64,000 nucleotides of DNA from Ga0077555 sp964500805 (GTDB lineage: Bacteria > Pseudomonadota > Alphaproteobacteria > Rhizobiales > Hyphomicrobiaceae). Numbering within the stretch: the first letter of the stretch is position 1; every line of letters starts with the position of its first letter. The notes under the pieces were generated by a model that worked only from the letters and a program-made list of their open reading frames with translations, was not told the DNA's origin and did not search any database. The stretch is taken from assembly GCA_964500805.1 (NCBI GenBank), contig CAZCQH010000011.1, positions 57,208 to 121,207 of the forward strand. The letters run 5' to 3'. The position numbers were made by a program, and so were the translations under genes. Positions 9,233 to 18,504 of the stretch are shown piece by piece.

Positions 9233-10696
9233 TTACGCCCGCTGCAACTGTGCGGCTGCTTCGCTGCCGGCAATGCGGCCGAACACGGCGCCGCGCAGAA
9301 CGCTGGTCGCGCCGGTGTAGGTGCCCCAGTAGAGTCCGATCGTTTCACCCGCTGCATAGAGCCCCGGGATCGCCTCGCCGTTGCGGTTGAGGACTCGCGC
9401 GCGGGGATCGACCTTCAGCCCGCCAAACGTGAAGCAGTTGCCGCAGATGATCGGGTATGCCCGCCATGGCGCGCGCTCGAGCGGAAAGGCCCAGTTGGAC
9501 TTTCGCGGCGTGAACCCGGGCGCGGTAGCGTGGCCATCCGGCGCTTCCGGCTTGAACGCAACAGGGGCGGCGCATGCCGTATTGAACCGCCGTACCGTCT
9601 CGGCGAGCTCGGCCGCCGGCACATTGATCTTCGCCGCCAGCTCGCTGAGCGTCTCCGCCTCGATTGGCGGCTGATCGGAGCGCACGGCGCGTCCCCAGCT
9701 CGGCACGTCGTTCAGTCGCCCGTCCAGCACCAGCCACGCGAGGCCTTCCGGCTGCTCGCCGATGATGCGGGTCACGGCCTCATAGGTGGCATCCGCCGAC
9801 GACGGCGCCTCGTCGGTGAAGCGGCGGCCGTGGACATCAACAAGAATGCCGTAGTTGAAGATCATCACCACCGGCTCGGGGGCGCCGGATCGCGGATCGA
9901 GCGGCTCGGCATGGAACCTCGTGTAGTCGCCGGCCGGCGAAGCACCGATCGCGAGCGCCATATCGATGCCCTCGCCGCGATTGTAGTAGCCGCCGCGCGC
10001 CACCGGCCGGATGTAGCGCGACTGGGCCCCGAGGTACCGTGCCAGCATCTCTGGGTTGCCCTCGAAGCCGCCGCAGGCGAGCACAACCGACGGCGCGCGG
10101 AACGTCAGGCGCGCATTGCCGGGCCCGATGGCCTTGACGCCGACGACTACACCGCGCTCATCCTCGATCAGCCGCCGCGCCGAGGTTCGGTAGAACGTCT
10201 CGACGCCGTTGCTGTCGGCCCACGCGCCGAGCGCATCGACCATGGCGCGCCCACCGCCAACGGTGCCGAGCCGCGTCGTGGACGTGGTGACGAAATAGAG
10301 CGGCAGGAATTCGAAGCGCACGCCGAAGCTCTTGAGCCATTTGACGGCTCCTGGTGCTTCATCTGCAAAGCGCGCGATCAGATCGGGGTCCGTGAATCCC
10401 AGCGTCTTTGCGATTGGCGAGCGGCTCTCGAAGTCGCCGGCCGTTTCTGCAACGATCTCGGGATCAAGATGATGGCCAGCGTGCTTCGCGAAATGCTGAA
10501 TGAAGTCGTCGGCAACGGCATCCTCGCTCTTCAGCCGCAGAAACGCTTCAGTCCAACGCGTGTTACCGCCGCGATCCTCGACCGGTGCCCGCTCGAGGAC
10601 AGCCACACGCGCGCCTTTCTGCCGGGCTGTCACGGCCGCCGCTAGCCCCGCGATCCCGCTGCCCACGACGATGACTTCATATGTGTACTCGGCCAT
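9233..10696 (-). CDS. FAD-dependent reductase/dehydrogenase of the fumarate reductase flavoprotein type
   Basis: A 487-residue flavoprotein. The N-terminal VIVVGSGIAGLAAAVTA is the dinucleotide-binding GxGxxG fold and RGGNTRWTEAFLR follows as in tricarballylate and 3-ketosteroid dehydrogenases. The middle VVLACGGFEGNPEM and the C-terminal PIICGNCFTFGGLKVDPRARV are typical of the FAD_binding_2 family, as is the final GLYAAGE. No haem or Fe-S partner is adjacent, so it may be TcuA-like or act on another unsaturated or dicarboxylic substrate. It is minus-strand and convergent with the HD protein. Confidence 0.82.
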   Translation of the reverse strand: MAEYTYEVIVVGSGIAGLAAAVTARQKGARVAVLERAPVEDRGGNTRWTEAFLRLKSEDAVADDFIQHFAKHAGHHLDPEIVAETAGDFESRSPIAKTLGFTDPDLIARFADEAPGAVKWLKSFGVRFEFLPLYFVTTSTTRLGTVGGGRAMVDALGAWADSNGVETFYRTSARRLIEDERGVVVGVKAIGPGNARLTFRAPSVVLACGGFEGNPEMLARYLGAQSRYIRPVARGGYYNRGEGIDMALAIGASPAGDYTRFHAEPLDPRSGAPEPVVMIFNYGILVDVHGRRFTDEAPSSADATYEAVTRIIGEQPEGLAWLVLDGRLNDVPSWGRAVRSDQPPIEAETLSELAAKINVPAAELAETVRRFNTACAAPVAFKPEAPDGHATAPGFTPRKSNWAFPLERAPWRAYPIICGNCFTFGGLKVDPRARVLNRNGEAIPGLYAAGETIGLYWGTYTGATSVLRGAVFGRIAGSEAAAQLQRA

Positions 10697-10730
10697 GCTT
10701 CGATCCGGTTCAAACGACTTATCGACAAGA

Positions 10731-10782
10731 GGTCAGACCTATGGGTCTGACCCCGACCAGGGCTGGGTCGGACCCCGACCAG
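10731..10782. repeat. Cluster of short palindromes and direct repeats (REP-like)
   Basis: GGTCAGACC (10731-10739) pairs with GGTCTGACC (10744-10752) across a 4-base loop. GGTCGG (10766-10771) pairs with CCGACC (10775-10780). The 12-mer GACCCCGACCAG occurs twice, at 10749 and 10771. The block lies between the start of the FAD protein and the end of the FKBP gene and may be a REP-type element or part of a terminator. Confidence 0.6.
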
Positions 10783-10854
10783 CGAAAATGAAGCGCCGCG
10801 CCTGGGCTGTCCAGATGCGGCGGATCAGGTCGAAGCCAATCGCAGATGGGCGCG

Positions 10855-11310
10855 TTACTTCAATCCGAGCAGTTCGACCTCGAACAGCAGCATAGCATTG
10901 GGTGGAATGACACCGCCGGCGCCGCGCGCGCCATAGCCGAGATCGGGCGGAATGATCAGCGTGCGCTTGCCGCCGACCTTCATTGTCGCAACACCCTCGT
11001 CCCAGCCTTTGATCACCCGCCCCGTGCCAATGGGAAACTCGAACGGCTGGCCGCGATCGACGGAGCTGTCGAACTTCCTGCCCTTGTTGCCGTTCTCGTA
11101 AAGCCAGCCGGTGTAGTGCATCACACAGGTCTGGCCGGTTTTCGGCGAAGGACCTGTACCTTCCTTGCTGTCGGTGAATTTCAATCCTGATGGTGTCGTC
11201 ACGGGACCTCCGCTTTGTGCCTGGGTGGGAGCCGGTATCTGGCCGGCAGTCAGTGCCGCGGCAACGGCTAGACTCGAGCTAAGAACGGTGCGCCGCGAAC
11301 GGGGTTGCAT
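10855..11310 (-). CDS. FKBP-type peptidyl-prolyl cis-trans isomerase, exported
   Basis: A 151-residue periplasmic foldase. Residues 1-32 form a signal peptide with SRRTVLSSSLAVAAA, which resembles a Tat signal, ending near APTQAQ. The FKBP domain covers about 40-150: GQTCVMHYTGWL, then RVIKGWDEGVATMKVGGKR and YGARGAGGVIPPNA, all hallmark FKBP segments including the Trp at the base of the pocket. It is followed on the same strand by the DUF1353 gene upstream, 37 bases away, but with no clear functional link. Confidence 0.93.
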   Translation of the reverse strand: MQPRSRRTVLSSSLAVAAALTAGQIPAPTQAQSGGPVTTPSGLKFTDSKEGTGPSPKTGQTCVMHYTGWLYENGNKGRKFDSSVDRGQPFEFPIGTGRVIKGWDEGVATMKVGGKRTLIIPPDLGYGARGAGGVIPPNAMLLFEVELLGLK

Positions 11311-11347
11311 GTGGATCTCCTCGATTGTGAAAGGCTTGGAATGCTCG

Positions 11348-12103
11348 CTACTTCTTAGACGTGGAAGGTGTCGATGGCGTTGCCGGTGCAGGCCCGGGTG
11401 TAGGCACCGCCGACGGCGTGTTAGGCATGCCTTTCGCCGCGCGCATCTCCTCGACCTTTTTCTTGATCTGGTCTGGGGTCGGCTTCGTCTGCTCGATCCA
11501 GCGCTTCAGCTCTTCGAACTGCTCCTTCTCGGTCTTGGTCGCCTCGCGCTTGGTGCTGCCCGTGTCGACCGGTCCCTTGGCCTGAGCTATGACGAACTGC
11601 GCCTTGCTGAGCGGCGCATTCCAACGAGGACCGCCGTAGAGAATACCGGCGTACATCGTCTGCGCGGTCGCCTCGGGGACACCGCGTTTCAGCGCGGCCT
11701 CGAGGAACATCGCGTGCGTATCCTCCCATGTGCGCAGCTTCTTCTCGCAGTAGTAGTCATGAATGATCGCCGCGTCGCGATAGGGCCCGTCATAGGGGCC
11801 ACCAATGAACGACCAAAGACTCCACGGAATCGAGGCCCCGTCCGACACATAGCCGGCCGGCACGTCCCAATCGACGCCTTTGCTATCCCTGAACCCGAAC
11901 GGCTCCAACAGCTGCACGTTGCGATCGTCTGACTTCTTCGGCTCGAGGAAAATGACTTTCACCTGCCCCTTGAACGAGCCAGCCGCCACGTTCGTCGGTA
12001 GTTTCGACTGACCGAAAAGCACTTTCGCGTAATCCGGCACTTGATCACAAGCCGGCAGCCCGAAGGCCACGAAAAGCGCTATCGCAACGAGTCCCCGTCG
12101 CAT
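11348..12103 (-). CDS. DUF1353-containing lipoprotein
   Basis: A 251-residue protein beginning with a lipoprotein signal: MRRGLVAIALFVAFGLPAC, where LPAC is the lipobox. The core (about 50-175) contains VPAGYVSDGASIPWSLW and IHDYYCEK, matching the DUF1353 family, whose function is unknown although remote links to murein-active phage proteins have been proposed. The tail is a coiled-coil-like charged stretch and then a Pro/Thr/Ser-rich end. The start at 12103 was chosen because it places the signal peptide at the N-terminus. Confidence 0.8.
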   Translation of the reverse strand: MRRGLVAIALFVAFGLPACDQVPDYAKVLFGQSKLPTNVAAGSFKGQVKVIFLEPKKSDDRNVQLLEPFGFRDSKGVDWDVPAGYVSDGASIPWSLWSFIGGPYDGPYRDAAIIHDYYCEKKLRTWEDTHAMFLEAALKRGVPEATAQTMYAGILYGGPRWNAPLSKAQFVIAQAKGPVDTGSTKREATKTEKEQFEELKRWIEQTKPTPDQIKKKVEEMRAAKGMPNTPSAVPTPGPAPATPSTPSTSKK

Positions 12104-12223
12104 TGTCTTTGCCGCTCCTGTCTTCGCCGCTGCCAGAGCCGCTCTGTCTCGTCCGGCGCGCCGGACCGTAGGCAGCGGGCGGCTACGGGTCAATCCGACA
12201 ATGCGGGCCATCCCAGCAGTTCA

Positions 12224-13381
12224 TCAATCCAGCAACGTGAACTGCAACAGCACCGTACGTTGCAGAAACGAGTTGAAGTTGTTGTCTGACACCATTGTCA
12301 GAACGAGCTCACCCTGGGGTCCGCGGTGCATCGACAGTCCCTCCATATTGTCGATCTCGCGCGCCATATCCGCCTCAAGCAGGATTTCGCCCTGCATGAC
12401 ATGGCCAGGTCGGACATCACGTGCCGCGACGCGTCGCAATCGCATCTTCACGCCTTCGAGCCATTCCGACCAGCGGAAGCGGCGCTCGAGCACCAGCAGC
12501 GCGCCGTCGGGCAGCGATGCGACATCCGTGACGTCGAACTCGCCGATATCGGCGAGCGCGAGTCGCTGCGGCTCACCGTTGATCCAGATCCAGCCCGTAT
12601 GCTGCGCGGGATTGTCGGGAAAGCGCTCGGAGAAGGCGAGCGGCGCGCCTTTGTTGGGCCCGCCCTGCAAGATGCTTACGGCCTCGAAGCCTTTGTTGGA
12701 ACGCATACGGCGCGCTTCGGGCGGCAACTTCAGGTAGGCGACCGGCGCCTGCAATACGCCATCGATCACGGGGAAGCGACCGATACGATGATTGCGCTCG
12801 AAGCCGATCAGCACCATGCCGCGGGCCAGCGTACCCTCGGCGAGCACGATCGACTCGGCATCGTTGTCGCGCTTGCGATCCAGCGTGCGGCCCGCCATGG
12901 CGAGATATGGTCCTATCCGCACGTCATTTATCGCCGCAGGCGCGATGCCGTCGTACGCAATCTCGCCGGAGAGCCAATGGCCTTCATCCGAGACGGCCAG
13001 GAAACGCTTGCCGTCGGGCTCGAGGGTGATGCCTGAGAGGCCGCCAAAATTCTTGTCCGTCGAGGTCAGCACCAGCCCACCGCGAAACTCGAGCTTGCCA
13101 AATCGCCTCTCCGAACCGGTGCGCGAAAAGCTCGATATCTTGCGCGCGTTGATCGCGATGCTCCGCACATCCGAAGCAGCCGGCGCGATCGGTACGCGAG
13201 TACTCGCGGAAGTCGCAGTCCGCTCGCCGCGAACGGTTGGCGCCGGCGCCGGCGCAGTCCCTTGACCCGCCGCCGGTGGCAAGTACGCAAGGCACGAGAC
13301 ACCGAGAGCTGAAATGAGCAGACAGGCGGCGGCAACCGCTCGCCGCGATCGGCCATACCGCAGGAAATCGAAATGCTTCAT
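12224..13381 (-). CDS. Esterase-like protein of the phytase-like family, exported
   Basis: A 385-residue protein with signal segment AVAAACLLISALGVSCLAYL followed by a low-complexity linker. From about residue 90 it carries the esterase-like activity of phytase domain: FGGLSGITLEPDGKRFLAVSDEG, DAESIVLAEG, and a C-terminal NMEGLSMHRG, suggesting a beta-propeller fold. The activity is not well established in the family. The ATG at 13381 is preferred over the long upstream frame because it leads directly into the signal peptide. It sits next to cobT, an arrangement I associate with this bacterial order. Confidence 0.82.
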   Translation of the reverse strand: MKHFDFLRYGRSRRAVAAACLLISALGVSCLAYLPPAAGQGTAPAPAPTVRGERTATSASTRVPIAPAASDVRSIAINARKISSFSRTGSERRFGKLEFRGGLVLTSTDKNFGGLSGITLEPDGKRFLAVSDEGHWLSGEIAYDGIAPAAINDVRIGPYLAMAGRTLDRKRDNDAESIVLAEGTLARGMVLIGFERNHRIGRFPVIDGVLQAPVAYLKLPPEARRMRSNKGFEAVSILQGGPNKGAPLAFSERFPDNPAQHTGWIWINGEPQRLALADIGEFDVTDVASLPDGALLVLERRFRWSEWLEGVKMRLRRVAARDVRPGHVMQGEILLEADMAREIDNMEGLSMHRGPQGELVLTMVSDNNFNSFLQRTVLLQFTLLD

Positions 13382-13508
13382 CGATCCGGAGCCCCGGGCG
13401 GCAAGCACAGTCGGCACATTCTTGTAGTCTTGCACCCAGACAGGGCGCAATGAAGGCAGCTTTGGCGAAGCTTTAGCCAACGTCAGGCAAAGCCTGCCTG
13501 TGCCTCGC

Positions 13509-15428
13509 TCACCTCGCGGCAGATGGGCGCCTGCCGGTGGCCCCTGGCCGACGCGCGGCAGCAGCCATGGCCTCACCGCTCTTGCCCGGGCCGCTGGTCT
13601 CGTCGAAGAGCTCGACCAGCTTGTCGGTCATGGCGCCGGCGAGCTCCGATGGATCAGTGATCGTCACCGCGCGCCGGTAGTAGCGCGTAACATCATGGCC
13701 AATGCCGATGGCAATGAGCTCCACCGGCGATTTGGTCTCGATCTCCTCGATGACTTTCCGCAGGTGCATCTCGAGATAGCAGCCGGAGTTGACCGACAGA
13801 GTCGAGTCATCGACCGGCGCGCCGTCCGAGATCATCATCAGAATGCGCCGCTGCTCCGGTCGGCCGAGCAGACGATTGTGTGCCCAGGCAAGCGCTTCGC
13901 CGTCGATGTTCTCCTTGAGCAGGCCCTCGCGCATCATCAGCGCGAGCGAGCGCTTGGAGCGCCGCCAGGGCGCATCGGCAGTTTTGTAGATGATGTGACG
14001 GAGATCGTTGAGGCGACCCGGGTTCGACGGTTTGCCGGCGGCGAGCCACGACTCGCGCGATTGACCGCCTTTCCAGGCACGGGTCGTAAAGCCGAGAATT
14101 TCAACCTTCACGCCACACCGTTCGAGCGTGCGTGCCAAGATATCCGCGCAGCAGGCCGCGACCATGATCGGGCGTCCGCGCATGGAACCTGAATTGTCGA
14201 GCAGCAGGGTGACGACGGTGTCCTTGAAATTTGTGTCCTGCTCGCGCTTGAACGACAACGCATGCATCGGATCGATGATGATGCGGGGCAGGCGCGCGGC
14301 ATCGAGCGTGCCTTCCTCGAGGTCGAACTCCCAGGCGCGGTTCTGCTGAGCGAGCAGCTTTCTCTGCAGCCGGTTGGCAAGGCGCGCTACGGCGCCGGAG
14401 AGATTGCGCAGCTCCTTGTCGAGGAACGAGCGCAGTCGCTCGAGCTCGTCTGGTGTCGACAGTTCCTCGGCCTCGATCTCCTCGTCGTTGACCTTGGAAA
14501 ACACCTTGTAGCCGAACCGCTCCGGGTCATCGAGAACGCTGGTGTTGGGACGCCACGGCTCGCGCGTATCGGCCATGTCGTCGCCTTCGGCGTCGGCATC
14601 GAAGTCGTCGGTATCGGAGGCCTCGGCCGACTCGTCGGTCTCGCCTTCCTCGCCCTCGGCGCGCTGCTCGTCGGATGATTGATCGTCGCCATCCGGATTT
14701 TCAGCGCTCTCCTGCGATTCCGACTCGCCACCGTCCGGCTGCTCCTCGTTCTGGTCGTCACCCTCCTGCTTCTCGCCGTCGGTGAGCTCCTCCGAGAGCT
14801 CGAGCGCCTTCATCATTTCGCGCAGCATGCGGCCGAATGCAGCCTGGTCCTCCGCAATCCTCTCCATGCGCGCGAAGGCCTTGGCGCCTTTCTCCTCGAT
14901 GAAAGGACGCCAGACGTCGACAATTGCCTTGGCATTCGCGGGCGGCGGCAGTCCAGTGAGCTTCTCGCGCACCAGAAGGGCGAGCGCATCCTCGATCGGA
15001 GCGTCAGTCTTCTCGGTGACATTGGCGAAGCGACCGTGAGCGTACTGATCCTCGACTTTGGCCGTGAGATTGGAGGCCATGCCAGACATGCGCATCGCGC
15101 CGAGCGATTCGACGCGCGCGCGCTCCGCCGCCTCGAACACCGCGCGAGCCGGCCCTGCCGATGGCGCGAGCCGGTTGTGCAGCTTCGGGTTATGCCGCGC
15201 CGCGGTCAGGGCGAAACTGTCGGCCCACCCACGGATGACCGCGATCTCTTTGGCCGAGGGGATCCGCGACGGCTCCGGCAGCTGTACGCTCTTGCCGTCG
15301 AGCTCAGGCTTGCCCGGCGCGTAGGTGACGTTCATTTCGTCGTCACCGGCGATGGCGCGGGTTGCGAGCCCAAGCACCCGCTTGAACGGCTCGGACGGCG
15401 CTTCTTTCTTCTTCGGGGGGGTAGCCAT
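13509..15428 (-). CDS. cobT: Aerobic cobaltochelatase subunit CobT
   Basis: CobT with CobS forms the AAA+ motor that, with CobN, inserts cobalt into hydrogenobyrinic acid a,c-diamide in the aerobic B12 pathway. The protein is 639 residues. Residues 215-285 are a strongly acidic Asp/Glu/Ser linker typical of CobT, and the C-terminal von Willebrand A domain carries the MIDAS motif DNSGS at 411-415. The ATG at 15428 begins MATPPKKK, as usual for the family; an upstream in-frame start would add an unlikely leader. It lies 110 bases after cobS in the same direction; cobN is not in the window. Confidence 0.95.
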   Translation of the reverse strand: MATPPKKKEAPSEPFKRVLGLATRAIAGDDEMNVTYAPGKPELDGKSVQLPEPSRIPSAKEIAVIRGWADSFALTAARHNPKLHNRLAPSAGPARAVFEAAERARVESLGAMRMSGMASNLTAKVEDQYAHGRFANVTEKTDAPIEDALALLVREKLTGLPPPANAKAIVDVWRPFIEEKGAKAFARMERIAEDQAAFGRMLREMMKALELSEELTDGEKQEGDDQNEEQPDGGESESQESAENPDGDDQSSDEQRAEGEEGETDESAEASDTDDFDADAEGDDMADTREPWRPNTSVLDDPERFGYKVFSKVNDEEIEAEELSTPDELERLRSFLDKELRNLSGAVARLANRLQRKLLAQQNRAWEFDLEEGTLDAARLPRIIIDPMHALSFKREQDTNFKDTVVTLLLDNSGSMRGRPIMVAACCADILARTLERCGVKVEILGFTTRAWKGGQSRESWLAAGKPSNPGRLNDLRHIIYKTADAPWRRSKRSLALMMREGLLKENIDGEALAWAHNRLLGRPEQRRILMMISDGAPVDDSTLSVNSGCYLEMHLRKVIEEIETKSPVELIAIGIGHDVTRYYRRAVTITDPSELAGAMTDKLVELFDETSGPGKSGEAMAAAARRPGATGRRPSAAR

Positions 15429-15538
15429 GGAGGTCTCGGGAATAGGGAGTTGGCAGTAGGAAGTAGTAGGGCAGACGGGCATTTGCCTCTTGGCGAGGAC
15501 GCCCGACGCCCCATGCGCTATTCCCTACTCCCTTCCAT

Positions 15539-16531
15539 TCAGCTCAACGCCACGTTCGCGGCGCTCTCCGGCAACTCCTCGCCGAAGCAGCGCTGGTAGA
15601 ACTCCGCGACCAGCGGGCGCTCGAGTTCGTCGCACTTGTTGAGGAACGTCATCCGGAACGCAAAGCCGACCGAACCGAAGATCTCTGAGTTCTCGGCCCA
15701 CGTCAGCACGGTACGTGGGCTCATCACGGTCGAAAGGTCGCCGTTGATGAAGGCCGAGCGGGTCAGGTCCGCCACCCGCACCATGTTGTTGATCACCTTC
15801 TTCTTCGCGTCGCTCTTGGCGTAGGCCTTAGCCTTCGAGAGCACGATGCCGACCTCCTGGTCGTGCGGCAGGTAGTTCAGTGTGGCAACGATCGACCAGC
15901 GGTCCATCTGGCCCTGATTGATTTGCTGCGTGCCGTGATAGAGGCCGGAGGTATCGCCCAGTCCGATCGTGTTGGTGGTCGAAAACAGACGGAACGCCGG
16001 GTGCGGGCGGATCACCTTCGACTGATCGAGGAGCGTCAGCTTGCCAGAGACCTCGAGGACGCGTTGGATCACGAACATCACGTCCGGGCGGCCGGCGTCA
16101 TACTCGTCGAAGCACAGTGCGATGTTGTTCTGCAGCGCCCAGGGCAAAATACCCTCGCGGAACTCGGTCACCTGCTTGCCGTCCTTCAGCACGATCGCGT
16201 CCTTGCCGACGAGATCGATGCGGCTGACGTGGCTGTCCAGGTTGACGCGCACGCAGGGCCAGTTGAGGCGGGCCGCGACCTGCTCGATGTGCGTCGACTT
16301 GCCTGTGCCGTGATAGCCTTGAATCATGACCCGGCGGTTGTGCTTGAAGCCGGCGAGGATCGCGAGCGTCACTTCCTTGTTGAACAGATAATCCGGATCA
16401 AGATCCGGAACATGGGGATCTGGCTTCGAATAAGCCGGAACTTCCAGATCCGAGTCGATCCCGAAAACCTGACGCACGGACACCTTGATGTCCGGCATGC
16501 CGGACACTCCGGCCTGAGCTTGGGCGCGCAT
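15539..16531 (-). CDS. cobS: Aerobic cobaltochelatase subunit CobS
   Basis: The AAA+ ATPase subunit of the cobaltochelatase, 330 residues with the start at 16531, close to the 332 residues of the Pseudomonas denitrificans protein. Walker A is GYHGTGKST (72-80), Walker B is LCFDEYD ending at 145, and the sensor region FRLFSTTNT follows. Very strong conservation through NWPCVRVNLDSHVSRIDLVG. A shorter start at 16498 (MPDIKVS) is possible. The gene is downstream of the J-domain gene and upstream of cobT on the minus strand, as in many alphaproteobacteria. Confidence 0.96.
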   Translation of the reverse strand: MRAQAQAGVSGMPDIKVSVRQVFGIDSDLEVPAYSKPDPHVPDLDPDYLFNKEVTLAILAGFKHNRRVMIQGYHGTGKSTHIEQVAARLNWPCVRVNLDSHVSRIDLVGKDAIVLKDGKQVTEFREGILPWALQNNIALCFDEYDAGRPDVMFVIQRVLEVSGKLTLLDQSKVIRPHPAFRLFSTTNTIGLGDTSGLYHGTQQINQGQMDRWSIVATLNYLPHDQEVGIVLSKAKAYAKSDAKKKVINNMVRVADLTRSAFINGDLSTVMSPRTVLTWAENSEIFGSVGFAFRMTFLNKCDELERPLVAEFYQRCFGEELPESAANVALS

Positions 16532-16620
16532 AGTTCTACCGTATCCCGTCCCTGATGCCTGACCGGCGGCGGCCAAAAGACGAGGACAGGCGCGCCGGCT
16601 TCAATGAGTGGATGAGCAGG

Positions 16621-17232
16621 TCACACGAGCCCTGCCTGCTTGAGATAGTTATAGGCTTGTATGATTTCACGCAACTTCTCTTCAGACCCACGATCCCCCC
16701 CGTTTGAATCGGGGTGATGACGTTTAACCAGCTGTTTGAATCGGGTCTTGATTTCCGCTTTGGATGCGGTCTCGGGAAGGTGCATCGTTTCGAGGGCTTT
16801 GCGCTCGAGCGGGCGCAAATGTCGCTGCCGCCGTGGCCGCTCCTGCTCTTCCTCGCCCACCCCCAGGAAATCGTGCGGATTGGGAGCAAACTTGGCATAG
16901 GGTGATCCCCGGGACGGTTTGGATCGCCCTGCCGAGCCAGCGTTTTCTCCGAGCTTCCACGTTGGACGATGGCCGGTACTGGCGCTCTTTTGAAAATCCT
17001 CGACTTCTGCCGTGCTCATGCCATCGAAATAGTTGTAAGTCGCGTTGAATTGCCGCACGTGATCCACGCAAAAGCGGTAATAGGCGCCGTCCTGACCGCG
17101 GCCTTTGGGAGCCTTGTGAACACCGGGCGCAGTGCATCCGCGCCACTGGCATTCGGGCGCAGCAGCTCTCGGCGCCGGCTCCTCTTTGGGCGCAATGCGA
17201 ATGCTGTCGAAATATTTCGAGTCGAGCTTCAT
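16621..17232 (-). CDS. J-domain (DnaJ-like) co-chaperone
   Basis: A 203-residue protein whose J domain is at the C-terminus: helix II LKQLVKRHH-type basic stretch and HPD at 173-175, followed by the final helix IIQAYNYLKQ. The J domain starts near residue 140. The N-terminal part has CQWRGC (28-33) and CVDH (55-58), possible zinc ligands. It would stimulate a DnaK-type ATPase. No Gly/Phe-rich region or full zinc-finger repeats are present, so it is not canonical DnaJ. It is divergent from bolA and likely co-transcribed with cobS. Confidence 0.87.
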   Translation of the reverse strand: MKLDSKYFDSIRIAPKEEPAPRAAAPECQWRGCTAPGVHKAPKGRGQDGAYYRFCVDHVRQFNATYNYFDGMSTAEVEDFQKSASTGHRPTWKLGENAGSAGRSKPSRGSPYAKFAPNPHDFLGVGEEEQERPRRQRHLRPLERKALETMHLPETASKAEIKTRFKQLVKRHHPDSNGGDRGSEEKLREIIQAYNYLKQAGLV

Positions 17233-17385
17233 TGCTCCCCATATGATCCGAGATCCCGCCCTGGCACAAGGATGGTTGTCCGCGTGCTTTGGCGTCATTG
17301 CCTCCGTGCTGCGAATGTCTTACCCATGCAGTTTTGCGCGGGCAGTCATGACGAGTGATGACAGCGAATGCCAAGGACCAGTGCA

Positions 17386-17661
17386 ATGAGTGCTGAGCAA
17401 GCGATGCGTGAACGTCTGATGATTGCGCTCGAGCCGACCCGGATCGACTTGGTGAACGAGTCTCATCTTCATGCAGGCCATTCCAGTTCACCCGGTACCG
17501 GCGAAAGCCACTTCCGTTTGCTCATCGTGTCCAAGCTGTTCGATGGCCTCTCCCGTATCGAGCGCCACCGCCTGGTCAACAATGCTCTGGCAGACCTGCT
17601 AAAACATCGTGTGCATGCGCTCGCAATCAAGGCGTATGCTCCAGGCGAACCGGTCCGCTAA
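17386..17661 (+). CDS. bolA: BolA-family protein
   Basis: A 91-residue BolA-type protein. The helix-turn-strand core is visible: NESHLHAGH (26-34), where the conserved His can help bind a shared Fe-S cluster with a monothiol glutaredoxin; ESHFRLLIVS; and the C-terminal RHRLVNNALADLLKHRVHAL. Members function in iron homeostasis and stress. The ATG at 17386 matches the family N-terminus. Divergent from the J-domain gene with about 150 bases between them. Confidence 0.92.
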   Translation: MSAEQAMRERLMIALEPTRIDLVNESHLHAGHSSSPGTGESHFRLLIVSKLFDGLSRIERHRLVNNALADLLKHRVHALAIKAYAPGEPVR

Positions 17662-17708
17662 TACCGGCCCACCGTTTTGTCGTGTTTCCATCGCCGAAGG
17701 AGAAACCC

Positions 17709-18437
17709 ATGCCGGATCGCATCTCCAGCATTGCAGAAAGGCTCGTCGCCGCCCGCAAGGCCGGCGCCCGGATCATTTTGGCAGATGCACCGCAGTCGCT
17801 CGAGGAAGGCTTTGCCGTTCAGGAGAAGGTAGTGGCAGGCCTCGGCTCCCAGGTGGTCGGTTGGAAGGTGATCCCCAATCCTGCGGGCACGATGTTCGCG
17901 CCGCTTCTGGCATCGGGCAACGTTCCTGCGGGCGGCACGTGGAAGCTTGCCGGCAAGGAGCCGGCGGGCATCGAGCTCGAGATCGCCTTCAAGATGGGAA
18001 AGGATGTGCCAGCCGGCGCGACGCAGGCTGAGATCCTGGACTGCATCGAGGCGGCGCATGTCGTGTTCGAGCTCTGCCAGAGCCGCATTGCCAATCCGGA
18101 TGATCAGCCACAGCACGTGAAGCTCGCCGACTGCATTCTCAATGCGGGCATCACGCTCGGCCCTAAGTTCGAAGGCTGGCGCACGCGCGACCTCAAGGGT
18201 ATTCCGGGCCGATTGCTGGTCGACGGCAAGCTGCACAAGGAGGGCAAGAGCGTCGATCCGATCGGGGCAATTTCGGCATTGGCGCCGGCGCTGACAGCGC
18301 GCGGCAAGACGCTCGCCAAGGGTCAAACCGTGATCACGGGCAGCCTCATCGGCATGAACTGGCTCACCGGCCGTCACGCGCTGACCGGCGTCATCGACGG
18401 CTGCGGCGAGGTTGCAATCACACTCGAAGCAGCCTGA
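17709..18437 (+). CDS. 2-keto-4-pentenoate hydratase-like protein (MhpD type)
   Basis: A 242-residue member of the fumarylacetoacetase/hydratase fold. Seen in order: QVVGWKVIPNPAG near residue 52, GIELEIAFKMGKDVP near 90 with metal-ligand-like E92/E94, and the late GQTVITGSLIGMNWL. The family hydrates 2-hydroxypentadienoate or decarboxylates oxalocrotonate in meta-cleavage pathways; no other such genes are near, so the substrate is open. Ribosome site GAAGGAGAAACCC precedes the ATG at 17709. Confidence 0.8.
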   Translation: MPDRISSIAERLVAARKAGARIILADAPQSLEEGFAVQEKVVAGLGSQVVGWKVIPNPAGTMFAPLLASGNVPAGGTWKLAGKEPAGIELEIAFKMGKDVPAGATQAEILDCIEAAHVVFELCQSRIANPDDQPQHVKLADCILNAGITLGPKFEGWRTRDLKGIPGRLLVDGKLHKEGKSVDPIGAISALAPALTARGKTLAKGQTVITGSLIGMNWLTGRHALTGVIDGCGEVAITLEAA

Positions 18438-18504
18438 GTCGCGGTCTTTGGCAGACGGCCGATCCGGAGCTCACGCGCTTTGGCTCTGATCGGGATCCTG
18501 CGCT

